NCBI GenBank assembly: GCA_017465465.1
Contig: JAFTWE010000051.1
Location: 1-58,000, forward strand
Length of the DNA: 58,000 nt
From: Clostridia bacterium
GTDB taxonomy: Bacteria; Bacillota; Clostridia; Oscillospirales; Acutalibacteraceae
Direction of reading: 5' to 3'
The position numbers were made by a program, and so were the translations under genes. This document shows positions 1 through 7,891 of this stretch, one piece after another (within the stretch, counting starts at the first letter, position 1; every line of letters starts with the position of its first letter). The notes under the pieces were generated by a model. That model saw only the letters and a program-made list of their open reading frames with translations. It had not been told where the DNA came from and ran no database searches.

Positions 1-144
1 CTGCAAAGGTCTGCGGTTGGAGCCTTTCGTAAACCGTCAAACGGTAGGAGGAATTCACCAATCCACAGCACCATTTACAGTGTAGCATATTGTCCTTGGA
101 GAGGGACACTAAAAACTACTACTTTATTATACGAGGAGGAAACC
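1..144 (+). other. Leader upstream of the sigma-factor gene; no gene assigned
   Basis: No gene can be assigned with confidence. Two small inverted repeats are visible: ACCGT/ACGGT at 33-45 and TGTCC/GGACA at 90-107. A strong ribosome binding site (GAGGAGG) lies just before the ATG at 145. The reading frame of the sigma gene is open all the way to position 1, but the composition does not look coding and the RBS argues for the start at 145. The window edge prevents judging whether this is the tail of a larger structured RNA. Confidence 0.3.
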
Positions 145-633
145 ATGAATAAACGAGAGTTCGAAAATTTGTTTGAAATTAAATATAACGATTATGGTAA
201 TATGCTTTATAAAATTGCATTTTTATATTTAGGCAATGCAAGTGACGCTGAAGATATTTTACAGGATGTGTTCACAAAGTATCTTTGTGGTAAATATAAA
301 TTCAAAAACAGCGAGCATGAAAAAGCTTGGTTTATACGAGTAACTCAAAACAAATGCTTGGATTACTTAAAAAAATCAGGATGTAAAAATATTTGCATTG
401 ATGATATCCCCATAACTTCTACATACGAAAACAGTGATATAGAGCAAGATGTAATTTCAAAAGTAATTGCATTACCCGAAAAATACAAATCCGTCATAAT
501 TCTGTTTTATTACAATGATTACACTGTCGAAAAAATATCGACAACCCTAAGAATAAGCAAATCTGCTGTAAAAAAGCGTTTGCAACGAGGCAGAGATATA
601 CTAAAATTAGAATTAGAGGTTTATGCATTATGA
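145..633 (+). CDS. ECF-type RNA polymerase sigma factor
   Basis: 162 residues, the usual size for an extracytoplasmic-function sigma-70 factor. A sigma-2 region is recognisable near residues 10-75 (the DAEDILQDVF stretch is the typical region 2.2) and a sigma-4 helix-turn-helix near 110-155 (LPEKYKSVIILFYYNDYTVEKIS, then KSAVKKRLQRGR, the recognition helix). It would redirect core RNA polymerase to a small regulon. The ATG follows a strong GAGGAGG site. The stop overlaps the next ATG (ATGA), the usual coupling of an ECF factor to its anti-sigma factor. The DNA is clearly more AT-rich than the division genes downstream, which hints at horizontal transfer. Confidence 0.88.
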   Translation: MNKREFENLFEIKYNDYGNMLYKIAFLYLGNASDAEDILQDVFTKYLCGKYKFKNSEHEKAWFIRVTQNKCLDYLKKSGCKNICIDDIPITSTYENSDIEQDVISKVIALPEKYKSVIILFYYNDYTVEKISTTLRISKSAVKKRLQRGRDILKLELEVYAL

Positions 634-1526
634 AAAAAGATGATTTTAAAAAATCTTTAGATAACATTAATCCTGACGCTGATATGGGAAACAGATTAAA
701 GACCCAAATTTCAAAAATTAATATGTCGGCTAAAAGTGACCGACAAATGCTTCTTGTTATAACTACTTTTTGTTTTGTTTTTGCTATTATTTTTGGTGTG
801 AGACTTTTATCCCTCCAACCAAGCGATAGTACCATTTTGTCGCCAAAAACAACTGAAAATACAGTATCACAAAGCAAACAGATTAGTGCTTTCATAATGG
901 TTGCAAACGCCGCAAACGGTGAAAAGACAGAGACTGCCACCATATATGAAACTTTGGAACTTAACGAAGAATATCCATGTGAAATATACTTGAAAGTGAA
1001 AGACATATCGGGACTTTCTGAAGAAGAAAAAACAAAACTTATCCAAGAAATGAACAATGATGTTTTTAAAAAACACTCTTCTGATAGTATGTTTAAAAGA
1101 GGGCATGTGCAAATCTGTACAACAGAAAAAATCATATTATCCCAATGTGGTCTTAATGAATTTAAATTTGATTTAGAACACACAGAAAATATCAAAACAG
1201 TAAATGCCAAGAATACATCGAAGTATGGTCAGGTTGTATTTAACTCAGGCAGGCCTACTTTTGATACCCCGCCACACGGAAATGATATAACTGTAAATGG
1301 CGAAGAATTTGATTGTGAAAAAAGCAGTTTTTATTGGGACCACACCGAAGAAATGGAAAAAGTTTTTGATAAAAATATAAATACAGCTTTTTCAACATTT
1401 AATGATTCAATTACATTTACAGTTGAATATAAAGACGGCTCAAAGGCAATCGGAATCGTTGAACTTGTGTTTGATGATTTGGGCAATGCAATTACCATGT
1501 GCAAAAGCTATGATTATACATCATAA
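630..1526 (+). CDS. Putative membrane-bound anti-sigma factor
   Basis: 298 residues, translationally coupled to the ECF factor through an ATGA overlap. The first ~45 residues are cytoplasmic and charged. One strongly hydrophobic segment follows at about residues 46-67, then a ~230-residue extracytoplasmic part rich in Glu, Lys and Thr. That topology and the gene order are those of ECF anti-sigma factors, whose N-terminus would hold the sigma factor at the membrane until a signal reaches the outer domain. There is no HxxxCxxC zinc motif, so it is not a classical ZAS protein. The extracytoplasmic domain is not one I recognise. Role is inferred from context and topology. Confidence 0.68.
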   Translation: MKKDDFKKSLDNINPDADMGNRLKTQISKINMSAKSDRQMLLVITTFCFVFAIIFGVRLLSLQPSDSTILSPKTTENTVSQSKQISAFIMVANAANGEKTETATIYETLELNEEYPCEIYLKVKDISGLSEEEKTKLIQEMNNDVFKKHSSDSMFKRGHVQICTTEKIILSQCGLNEFKFDLEHTENIKTVNAKNTSKYGQVVFNSGRPTFDTPPHGNDITVNGEEFDCEKSSFYWDHTEEMEKVFDKNINTAFSTFNDSITFTVEYKDGSKAIGIVELVFDDLGNAITMCKSYDYTS

Positions 1527-1590
1527 CTGCACAAACGAAATAGAGTTGCCTGTTTGGTAGTTAAGACAATTATTAGTTCATTTTGTGCAT

Positions 1591-1626
1591 TTTGGCAAAT
1601 TCAACTTGCCAAACGTCGCATTTTTT
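1591..1626 (+). terminator. Possible terminator of the sigma/anti-sigma operon
   Basis: A perfect 8-bp inverted repeat TTTGGCAA / TTGCCAAA (1591-1598 and 1606-1613) with a 7-nt loop is followed, after seven bases, by a run of six T. The stem is AT-rich and the T-run is slightly detached, so this is a weak intrinsic terminator at best. The rest of the 1527-1790 gap is AT-rich; I see no convincing gene in it. Confidence 0.4.
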
Positions 1627-1790
1627 ATGGTGTGCGGAGGTGTTTTAACCACAACATATTGTGAAAATTGCCAAAGAAGAATTTCACCTGTTTTGTTTTA
1701 GTTTTTTGTAAATCTTTCCTAAAAAAATCAAAAAAAACGCTCAAAATTGAATTTTTTGATAACATAAAGCAATTATTTTTGCTAAATGTA

Positions 1791-1860
1791 TTGAAAAATA
1801 TCGTAAAATTGTGTAAAATGTATACCGTCGGGTTGTCATATTGTCCAAAATGTATGACAA
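1791..1860 (+). promoter_or_regulatory. Promoter and dyad upstream of the CdaR-like regulator
   Basis: TTGAAA (1791-1796), 17 bases, TAAAAT (1814-1819) makes a good vegetative promoter. Immediately downstream of the expected start lies a perfect 8-bp dyad TTGTCATA / TATGACAA (1833-1840, 1853-1860, 12-nt spacer). Its position suits an autoregulatory operator, or a small 5' hairpin. A GGAGAG ribosome binding site precedes the ATG at 1890. Confidence 0.6.
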
Positions 1861-1889
1861 TAAGTTAAAAATCAAGGAGAGATTGTTTT

Positions 1890-2975
1890 ATGTCAAACAG
1901 ACTTTTTCAGGGTGTGATTCATCAGATGCGCGGAGCCATTGACCGCACCGTAGGTATCATTGATGAAACAGGTACTATTATTTCATGCAGTGAGCTTGGT
2001 AAAATCGGTGAAGTTAATTCTGCGGCAGCCGCAAAAGCATTCAGCGAAAGCGAATCAACCGTTATCGAAGGCCTTACATATAAAACCTTCGGCAACCAGA
2101 TACATCCCGAGTATGCTGTTTTTATTGACGGTGAGGACGAGCTCGCAGGCAAATATGCCGACCTGAGCGCTGTTACTCTCAACAATCTTAAGCAGTTCTT
2201 TGACGAGAAGTATGACAGGGGCATTTTCATTAAGAATGTTATTCTTGATAATATCCTCCCCGGTGATATTTATCTCAAGGCAAGAGAGCTTCGCTTTAAT
2301 AACGAAACATCGCGCGTTGTTCTTCTGATTCGTGTGCCCGACCAGACTGATGCCTCAACCTTTGATGTTATCCAGAATCTTTTCCCCGACAAAACAAAGG
2401 ATTTTGTTATCAACATCAATGAAACTGATATTGCTCTTGTTAAAGATGTTAAAACAGGCATTGCAAGCAAAGACATTGAAAAGCTTGCCCGTTCTATTGC
2501 GGACTCTCTTAACACAGAGCTTTACACCCATGCCATTATCGGTATAGGTACAACTGTTGTTGGCATCAAAGACCTTGCAAAGAGCTTTAAAGAGGCTCAG
2601 GTTTCTCTTGAAGTGGGCAAGGTATTTGACACTGAGAAGACTATCGTAAGCTATGAAAGCCTCGGCATTGCCAGACTTATCTATCAGCTTCCCACAACGC
2701 TTTGTGAAATGTTCCTTCACGAGGTATTCAAAATCGGCTCTATTGACAGCCTTGACCACGAAACACTGTTTACAATTCAGCGTTTCTTTGAAAACAACCT
2801 TAACGTAAGTGAAACATCACGCAAGCTTTTTGTTCACAGAAATACGCTTGTTTACAGACTTGAAAAAATCAAGAAAATTACAGGCCTTGACCTGAGAGAA
2901 TTTGACGACGCTATCGTGTTCAAAGTAGCTCTTATGGTTAAGAAGTATCTTGACGCTAACCCTGTTAAATATTGA
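1890..2975 (+). CDS. CdaR/PucR-type helix-turn-helix regulator
   Basis: 361 residues. The C-terminal ~60 residues carry the PucR/CdaR-type HTH (FFENNLNVSETSRKLFVHR followed by NTLVYRLEKI), the hallmark of the sugar-diacid regulator family. The N-terminal part (MSNRLFQGVIHQMRG..VGIIDETGTII) resembles the putative sugar-diacid-recognition domain, with a GGDEF-like CdaR middle region between. Family members sense small organic acids or nitrogen compounds and regulate catabolic genes. No catabolic operon lies next to it: the division genes begin 66 bp downstream on the same strand, so its target is unclear. The upstream dyad suggests autoregulation. Family call is firm, ligand unknown. Confidence 0.82.
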   Translation: MSNRLFQGVIHQMRGAIDRTVGIIDETGTIISCSELGKIGEVNSAAAAKAFSESESTVIEGLTYKTFGNQIHPEYAVFIDGEDELAGKYADLSAVTLNNLKQFFDEKYDRGIFIKNVILDNILPGDIYLKARELRFNNETSRVVLLIRVPDQTDASTFDVIQNLFPDKTKDFVININETDIALVKDVKTGIASKDIEKLARSIADSLNTELYTHAIIGIGTTVVGIKDLAKSFKEAQVSLEVGKVFDTEKTIVSYESLGIARLIYQLPTTLCEMFLHEVFKIGSIDSLDHETLFTIQRFFENNLNVSETSRKLFVHRNTLVYRLEKIKKITGLDLREFDDAIVFKVALMVKKYLDANPVKY

Positions 2976-3041
2976 TGTTTCGCAAAATCGGACTAAGGCA
3001 CCACCAAAACCACCGCTCTTAGCCCGGAAAGGAAAAAGCGA

Positions 3042-4028
3042 ATGATTGAATTTAAAAATGTATCAAAAGTTTACAGCAACGGAACAAAAGCACTTAACAA
3101 TGTTAATATCAAAATTGAAAAAGGCGAGTTTGTTTTTGTTGTAGGAGCTTCAGGCGCAGGTAAGAGTACCTTCCTTAAACTAATGATGCGTGAAGAGGTA
3201 CCCTCCTCGGGGTCTATTAAAATCAAAGATTATGACCTTGTTAATATGAAAAAACGCCAGATTCCGTATTTCCGCAGAAATATGGGCATCGTTTTTCAGG
3301 ATTTCCGCCTGATTCCCAATATGGATGTTTATAACAATGTGGCATTTGCCATGCGTGTTGTAAATGCGCGAAAGAAAGAAATCCGCAAAAGAGTTCCCTA
3401 TGTTATAAGCATTGTCGGCCTTGCATCTAAGGCACGCTGTATGCCCAATGAGCTTTCAGGCGGTGAGCAGCAGAGAGTTGCCCTTGCAAGAGCTTTGGCT
3501 AACAACGCTGAAATTATTATTGCTGACGAGCCTACAGGTAACGTTGACCCTCAGATGTCAATGGAAATTGTTGAGCTTCTTCAGCGCCTTAACGAGGCAG
3601 GCACAACCGTAATTATGGTTACTCACGCTCACGACCTTGTTAAGCAGTTTGACAAGAGAGTTATTGTGCTTGAAGCAGGTCAGGTTGTATCTGACGGCAA
3701 TGTTGAAAACAATGTTTTGCCTGAAGGCTCAACCGCCCACCTCCCCGGAGTTGAACCGGAACCCAAGAGCTTCCGCCGCCGCAGAGGTCACAAGCCCAAG
3801 AAGGATGCCGACTCTGTTTTTGTTGATGAAGAGCCTGTTTCTCCCGTTAAACCGGCAGAGGATATTCCGATTACCCCGCCCAAGAAGGCAGAGCAGCCCG
3901 TTGAAGAGCCTGCCGCTGAGGAGAAAAAGCCTGAAATTACAGACGATTATCTCAACGCAATTTTGGGTGACAATGAAAATTACCGCGTTTATCTTGATGA
4001 AAGTGAGAAAGGCGGTGACGCTCAATGA
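3042..4028 (+). CDS. ftsE: Cell-division ABC ATPase FtsE, with a C-terminal extension
   Basis: ATPase of the FtsEX complex, which sits at the division septum and turns on peptidoglycan hydrolases. Walker A is GASGAGKST (near residue 36), the signature is LSGGEQQR and Walker B IIADEPTGN. A typical FtsE ends near residue 225-230. This one runs to 328, adding about 100 residues that start with a basic patch (SFRRRRGHKPKK) and continue as a Pro/Glu/Lys-rich probably disordered tail ending in a short acidic segment. The stop overlaps the ftsX start (ATGA). A GGAAAGG site precedes the ATG. Confidence 0.93.
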   Translation: MIEFKNVSKVYSNGTKALNNVNIKIEKGEFVFVVGASGAGKSTFLKLMMREEVPSSGSIKIKDYDLVNMKKRQIPYFRRNMGIVFQDFRLIPNMDVYNNVAFAMRVVNARKKEIRKRVPYVISIVGLASKARCMPNELSGGEQQRVALARALANNAEIIIADEPTGNVDPQMSMEIVELLQRLNEAGTTVIMVTHAHDLVKQFDKRVIVLEAGQVVSDGNVENNVLPEGSTAHLPGVEPEPKSFRRRRGHKPKKDADSVFVDEEPVSPVKPAEDIPITPPKKAEQPVEEPAAEEKKPEITDDYLNAILGDNENYRVYLDESEKGGDAQ

Positions 4029-4948
4029 GAAGAAGCTTTGGCTACCTTACAAAAGAAGGCTTCCGTAACCTTTGGGCAAACAGGCTGATGTCATTTGCGT
4101 CAGTTGCGGTTCTCCTTTCTTGTATGATTATGATTGGCTCGGCATTTATGCTGCTTGTTAATATCCAATCGGTTATCGACAATATTGAAGATAAAAATGT
4201 TATTATGGTTTATGTGGCTCAGGATGCCGACGAAGCCGCCGTTACTCAGCTCGGCGACGAGCTTAAGGCACTCAAAAATGTGTCACACATTGAATTTGTT
4301 GACAAAGAAACCGCTTTTCAGCAGGAGATTGAAGCCCTCGGCACAGATGCCACTTATTTTGAAGGCGTAGAAAATCCTCTTCCCGATGTTTACAAGGTTT
4401 CTGTTGATATGATGGAAAACTTTGACGAAACATCAAAGGAAATCGAAAAGCTTGAGAATGTTGACTCAATCCGTGACGACAAAGACATTGCCACAGTGCT
4501 TATCAACATCCGTTCTTCCGTCACTTATCTTAGCATCGGCATTATTGCTTTGCTTATGCTTGTTTCACTGTTTATTATTTCAAACACAATCCGTATCACT
4601 ATGTTCAGCCGCAGGCTTGAAATCAGCATTATGAAATCCGTAGGTGCAACCAACGGATTTATCCGCTGGCCGTTTGTTATTGAGGGTATTTTGCTCGGCG
4701 TGATTTCTGCTGTTGTTTCACTGGGCGCCGTATGGGGTGTTTATGAGGTTGTTAAAAATTCCGTTGCCGATATGCTCGGCGGAATTATGGACATAGGCTC
4801 AAGCCTTGTTCCCTTTACTGATTATATAATCATTATTCTTGCGGCATTCCTTATCATCGGTATTCTCTCAGGTGTGGTGGGAAGTATGGTTTCCATCCAG
4901 AGATATCTTAAAGAGCAAGGAGGCGTAACTTATGAAGAAGACGATTGA
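4025..4948 (+). CDS. ftsX: Cell-division permease FtsX
   Basis: 307 residues with the FtsX layout: short cytoplasmic N-terminus, TM1 near residues 22-44, an extracellular domain of ~125 residues, then three TM helices near 170-195, 215-240 and 265-290. The large outer loop is the part that contacts hydrolase activators in other Firmicutes. The gene overlaps ftsE by 4 bases and the downstream M23 gene by 17 bases, so the three are likely translated in a coupled way. Confidence 0.92.
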   Translation: MRRSFGYLTKEGFRNLWANRLMSFASVAVLLSCMIMIGSAFMLLVNIQSVIDNIEDKNVIMVYVAQDADEAAVTQLGDELKALKNVSHIEFVDKETAFQQEIEALGTDATYFEGVENPLPDVYKVSVDMMENFDETSKEIEKLENVDSIRDDKDIATVLINIRSSVTYLSIGIIALLMLVSLFIISNTIRITMFSRRLEISIMKSVGATNGFIRWPFVIEGILLGVISAVVSLGAVWGVYEVVKNSVADMLGGIMDIGSSLVPFTDYIIIILAAFLIIGILSGVVGSMVSIQRYLKEQGGVTYEEDD

Positions 4949-6230
4949 TGTAACAAGAATTTTTGCTTTGATTTTTGCTTTTGTTATGGCTTTTTCATCT
5001 GTTTGCACCTATGCCCCCATTAAGGCTGAGGCCGCAACCCTTTCACAGCAAAAGGCTAATATTGAAAATAAAATCAAGCAGTCCGAAGCTGAGCTTGCAA
5101 AGCTCAAAAAAGAAAAGGCTTCTGAAGCCGCCATTGCACAAAAGCTTGAAAGCCAGCTTGCCGACCTTACATCAAAGGTTTCTGTTATTCAGGACGAAAA
5201 GGACGGCATTGACGCTCAGGTAACAACGCTCACAAACGATATTTCTTCACTCACAACTCAGATTGCGCAGACTGAAGATGAGCTTGTTGAAATGAACGAC
5301 AATATTGACGAAACAGTTGAGCTTTTCTGCCAGAGAATGAGAGCTAACTATATGTCTGGCTCATCATCATTCTTTGAAATTTTCTTGCAGACAGGCGATA
5401 TTTCTTCACTTCTCAACCGCCTTGAAATGTTTAAGCGTGTAACCGATAACGACCAGAAGCTTGTTACTCAGCTTGAAGGTGAAATTGAAAAGGCCGAGGA
5501 GCTTAAAACTCAGCTCACCGAGAAGAAAGAAAGCTCCGAAATCAAGAAAACTGAGCTCACCGCTAAAAAGGTTGAGCTTGACGCATCCATTGCCGAATAT
5601 GACGATATTCTTGTTGAAATTGAAGGCAAGGTTGCAGAGCACAGAACAATTATTGCCAAGATGAACGGCAAAATCGCCGAGGCTGAAGATGAGGTTGCCG
5701 CTTATAAAGATGACCAGGCAGCCATTGAAGCCGCTATTAAAAAGGCTCAGCAGCAACAGCAACAGCAGTCTTCAGGCAACCAGGGAAGCTCAGGCAACCA
5801 CGGCTCAGCCAGCGGAACAATCAGCTCTTCAGGCTGGATGTGGCCTGTTCCCACCTCAAGCTCGTATATCAGCTCAGTTTACGGTTGGAGGCGTGACCCC
5901 ATTTCAGGTCAGAGCAAATTCCACTACGGAATTGACATTGCCGCCCCTAAGGATTCAAAAATTGTTGCTCCTAAAGACGGAACAGTTGTCTACACCAAAT
6001 ATTCAAATTCAGGTTACGGTATTCACATGCTTGTTAACCATAATAACGGATATTATACCCTTTACGGCCACTGCAACTCCCTTGCAGTTTCATCAGGTCA
6101 GAGCGTTAAGCAGGGTCAGGTTATAGCTTATGTGGGCACAACGGGCTACTCAACCGGTTACCATCTTCATTTTGAAGTTCGTGACGGTAACGGTAACAAG
6201 CTCAATCCGTCAAACTTTGTTCGTAAATAA
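4932..6230 (+). CDS. Coiled-coil M23 (LytM) murein hydrolase, FtsEX partner
   Basis: 432 residues: signal peptide (cleavage likely near AEAATL, residue ~35), a long coiled coil of about residues 36-275, a Gln/Ser/Gly-rich linker near 275-305, and a C-terminal M23 metallopeptidase domain near 320-430. The zinc ligands are present (HYGIDIA, i.e. HxxxD, and HLHFEV, i.e. HxH), so it should be an active endopeptidase, unlike E. coli EnvC. The layout matches EnvC/PcsB-type proteins whose coiled coil is docked by FtsX and whose catalytic domain cuts septal peptidoglycan. The overlap with ftsX supports that pairing. Confidence 0.9.
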   Translation: MKKTIDVTRIFALIFAFVMAFSSVCTYAPIKAEAATLSQQKANIENKIKQSEAELAKLKKEKASEAAIAQKLESQLADLTSKVSVIQDEKDGIDAQVTTLTNDISSLTTQIAQTEDELVEMNDNIDETVELFCQRMRANYMSGSSSFFEIFLQTGDISSLLNRLEMFKRVTDNDQKLVTQLEGEIEKAEELKTQLTEKKESSEIKKTELTAKKVELDASIAEYDDILVEIEGKVAEHRTIIAKMNGKIAEAEDEVAAYKDDQAAIEAAIKKAQQQQQQQSSGNQGSSGNHGSASGTISSSGWMWPVPTSSSYISSVYGWRRDPISGQSKFHYGIDIAAPKDSKIVAPKDGTVVYTKYSNSGYGIHMLVNHNNGYYTLYGHCNSLAVSSGQSVKQGQVIAYVGTTGYSTGYHLHFEVRDGNGNKLNPSNFVRK

Positions 6231-6248
6231 TCTACCGGAGAATCTTGT

Positions 6249-7418
6249 ATGAATAAAAAGATTTCACTGGGTGTTGCCGTTGCAATAGTTATCGCTTTTG
6301 TAACGGCAACTTTTGCAATTACAATGTCCGTATCCCAGCGGATTTATAACAGACTTATTTCAAACCTGCAGGACAGGGCCGCTTCTTATGCTCTGATTGA
6401 TGAAATGGATGCCGTTGTTCGTGAGAATTATTACGGCAAGGTTTCCGACTCCTCCAGAGATGAGGGTATGCTTGAGGGCTATGTTGACTCACTTAATGAC
6501 TCGTCAAGCTACTATCTTTCCCCCTCTGCCTATGCAACATATCAGGCATCTATGAAAGGTGAAATCAACGGTATCGGCATTAACTCCACCTTTGATTTTA
6601 ATTCGGGCTATATCAAGGTTACCTCTGTGCTTGAAGGCTCCACCGCTTACAATGCAGGCATTAAGGAAAATGACCTTATCAGCGTTATTGACGGTGAAGC
6701 TGTTACTCAGGATAATTATCTAGAACTCACTGAAAGCCTTAACGGTAACAAGCTCACAAGCGTTAAAATCACTTATGTGAGAGATAATACCGCCAAAACC
6801 GTATCGGTTATGATGGGTTATTCGGCAAAATCTGTTTATTCTAAAAATGTAGGCAGTAACACGGTTTACATAAGAATCGACGGTTTTTATGCCAACACCG
6901 CCCAACAGCTCAAAGAGGTTTTAGAAGCCTTACCCGATGAGGTTGATTCCCTTGTTTTTGACCTGAGAAGCACAAAGGAAGGCAGTATTCAATACACCTG
7001 TGACGCGCTGAAGCTGATTGTTCCAATCGCTTCTGAGGGCAGCGGTGCGCTTGCAACAGAAATTGATAAAAACGGCAAAGAGACCTACTATGCCTCAAAT
7101 TCTCAGTGCATCAGCGGATACAAAATTGCAGTGCTCACCAACGGTGCAACTGAGGGCTGCGGTGAGCTTTTTGCCTGTGATTTGAGAGATTTCGGTATGG
7201 CAGTTTTAATCGGCACCAAAACAGCCGGCAACGCCAATGTGCAAAAGGCTTTTTCTTTAAGTGACGGCAGCGGCATTATCCTCACCGTGGGCAAAATGAA
7301 GCCATACATCACCGAAACCTTTGAAAGGGTTGGTCTTGAGCCCGACATTTTGGTTGAATACGCCGAAACGAAGGATTCTGACACCCAGATTGAAAAAGCA
7401 CTGGAATATTTAGGATAA
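6249..7418 (+). CDS. S41 (CtpA-like) protease homologue lacking catalytic Ser and Lys
   Basis: 389 residues: N-terminal TM/signal anchor (about 7-28), a PDZ domain near 85-180 and the S41 fold up to the C-terminus. Aligned to the SASASE...GKGSVQ pattern of C-terminal processing proteases, the nucleophile position is Gly303 (NGATEGCGEL) and the general-base Lys position is Asn328 (GTKTAGNANVQ). The Gln of the Ser/Lys/Gln triad (Gln332) remains. I infer a pseudoprotease that binds rather than cuts. It is last in the ftsEX-hydrolase run, 18 bp after the M23 gene, where related Clostridia carry an active S41 protease. Possible jobs are scaffolding or sensing of the hydrolase. Confidence 0.85.
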   Translation: MNKKISLGVAVAIVIAFVTATFAITMSVSQRIYNRLISNLQDRAASYALIDEMDAVVRENYYGKVSDSSRDEGMLEGYVDSLNDSSSYYLSPSAYATYQASMKGEINGIGINSTFDFNSGYIKVTSVLEGSTAYNAGIKENDLISVIDGEAVTQDNYLELTESLNGNKLTSVKITYVRDNTAKTVSVMMGYSAKSVYSKNVGSNTVYIRIDGFYANTAQQLKEVLEALPDEVDSLVFDLRSTKEGSIQYTCDALKLIVPIASEGSGALATEIDKNGKETYYASNSQCISGYKIAVLTNGATEGCGELFACDLRDFGMAVLIGTKTAGNANVQKAFSLSDGSGIILTVGKMKPYITETFERVGLEPDILVEYAETKDSDTQIEKALEYLG

Positions 7419-7431
7419 AGAAAATAAGTAC

Positions 7432-7498
7432 TTGCAAAAGTTAATATAGTGTGGTATACTCCAATTTGATAGTCACTATCAAATTGGAGTGTTTTTTT
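7432..7498 (+). promoter_or_regulatory. zur-znu promoter with perfect palindromic operator
   Basis: TTGCAA (7432-7437), 17 bases, TATACT (7455-7460) is a strong promoter. A perfect palindrome with 15-bp arms and a 3-base centre occupies 7458-7490 and so overlaps the end of the -10 and the start site. Its core TGATAGTCACTATCA (7467-7481) has the 7-1-7 layout of Fur-family boxes. A T-run (7492-7498) directly after the palindrome means the same DNA could also act as an intrinsic terminator for the upstream operon. The ATG at 7499 follows at once, so the usable ribosome site must be short or the leader unusual. Confidence 0.85.
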
Positions 7499-7891
7499 AT
7501 GAACGAAAAATCTTACCATACAAAGCAAAAAGATATCTTGTTAAATCTTTTTAAGTCACAGCCTCATAAGTGCTTCACCTCAAGAGAAATTATTGAGGAT
7601 GAAAGCATTTCATTGGGCGAGGCAACGGTTTACAGGCTTCTTTCTCAGTTTGTAAAAGATGGCTTGATTCAAAAATTCACTCAGGGCAAAGCTTCGCTTT
7701 ATCAGTTTAATCATTGCGGCGGTGACTCTCACTTTCATATGAAATGTATTGAATGCGGTGAGCTTTATCATATCGACTGCCCGATGCTTCGTGATGTTGA
7801 AAATCACATTGCCCACGACCACAACTTTTTTGTAGATAACTTAAACACCACCCTTTACGGCTACTGCAAGGGTTGCAGAAAGGACACATAA
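7499..7891 (+). CDS. zur: Fur-family metalloregulator, probably Zur
   Basis: 130 residues when started at the ATG at 7499; an upstream in-frame GTG at 7451 lies in the promoter and would be wrong. The winged helix is near residues 20-65 (EATVYRLLSQFVKDGLI). The metal region has HFHMKCIECG and the C-terminal CKGC: the two CxxC pairs form the structural zinc site of Fur/Zur/PerR. Because it is first in an operon with a zinc importer, zinc-responsive repression (Zur) is the best reading. Its stop overlaps the znuA ATG by one base. The palindrome over its promoter is the likely binding site. Confidence 0.85.
   Translation: MNEKSYHTKQKDILLNLFKSQPHKCFTSREIIEDESISLGEATVYRLLSQFVKDGLIQKFTQGKASLYQFNHCGGDSHFHMKCIECGELYHIDCPMLRDVENHIAHDHNFFVDNLNTTLYGYCKGCRKDT

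Noticed and set aside
1..144. Frame of the sigma gene open back to position 1
   Set aside because: The strong GAGGAGG site right before 145 and the family's normal N-terminus support the shorter start; upstream residues look random.
1668..1868. 66-residue ORF between the anti-sigma and CdaR-like genes
   Set aside because: Very AT-rich, Lys/Phe/Asn-dominated product, no ribosome site, and it covers the promoter of the next gene.
7451..7498. GTG start at 7451 for the Fur-family gene
   Set aside because: It lies within the -10 and palindrome, would add 16 residues not seen in the family, and has no ribosome site.
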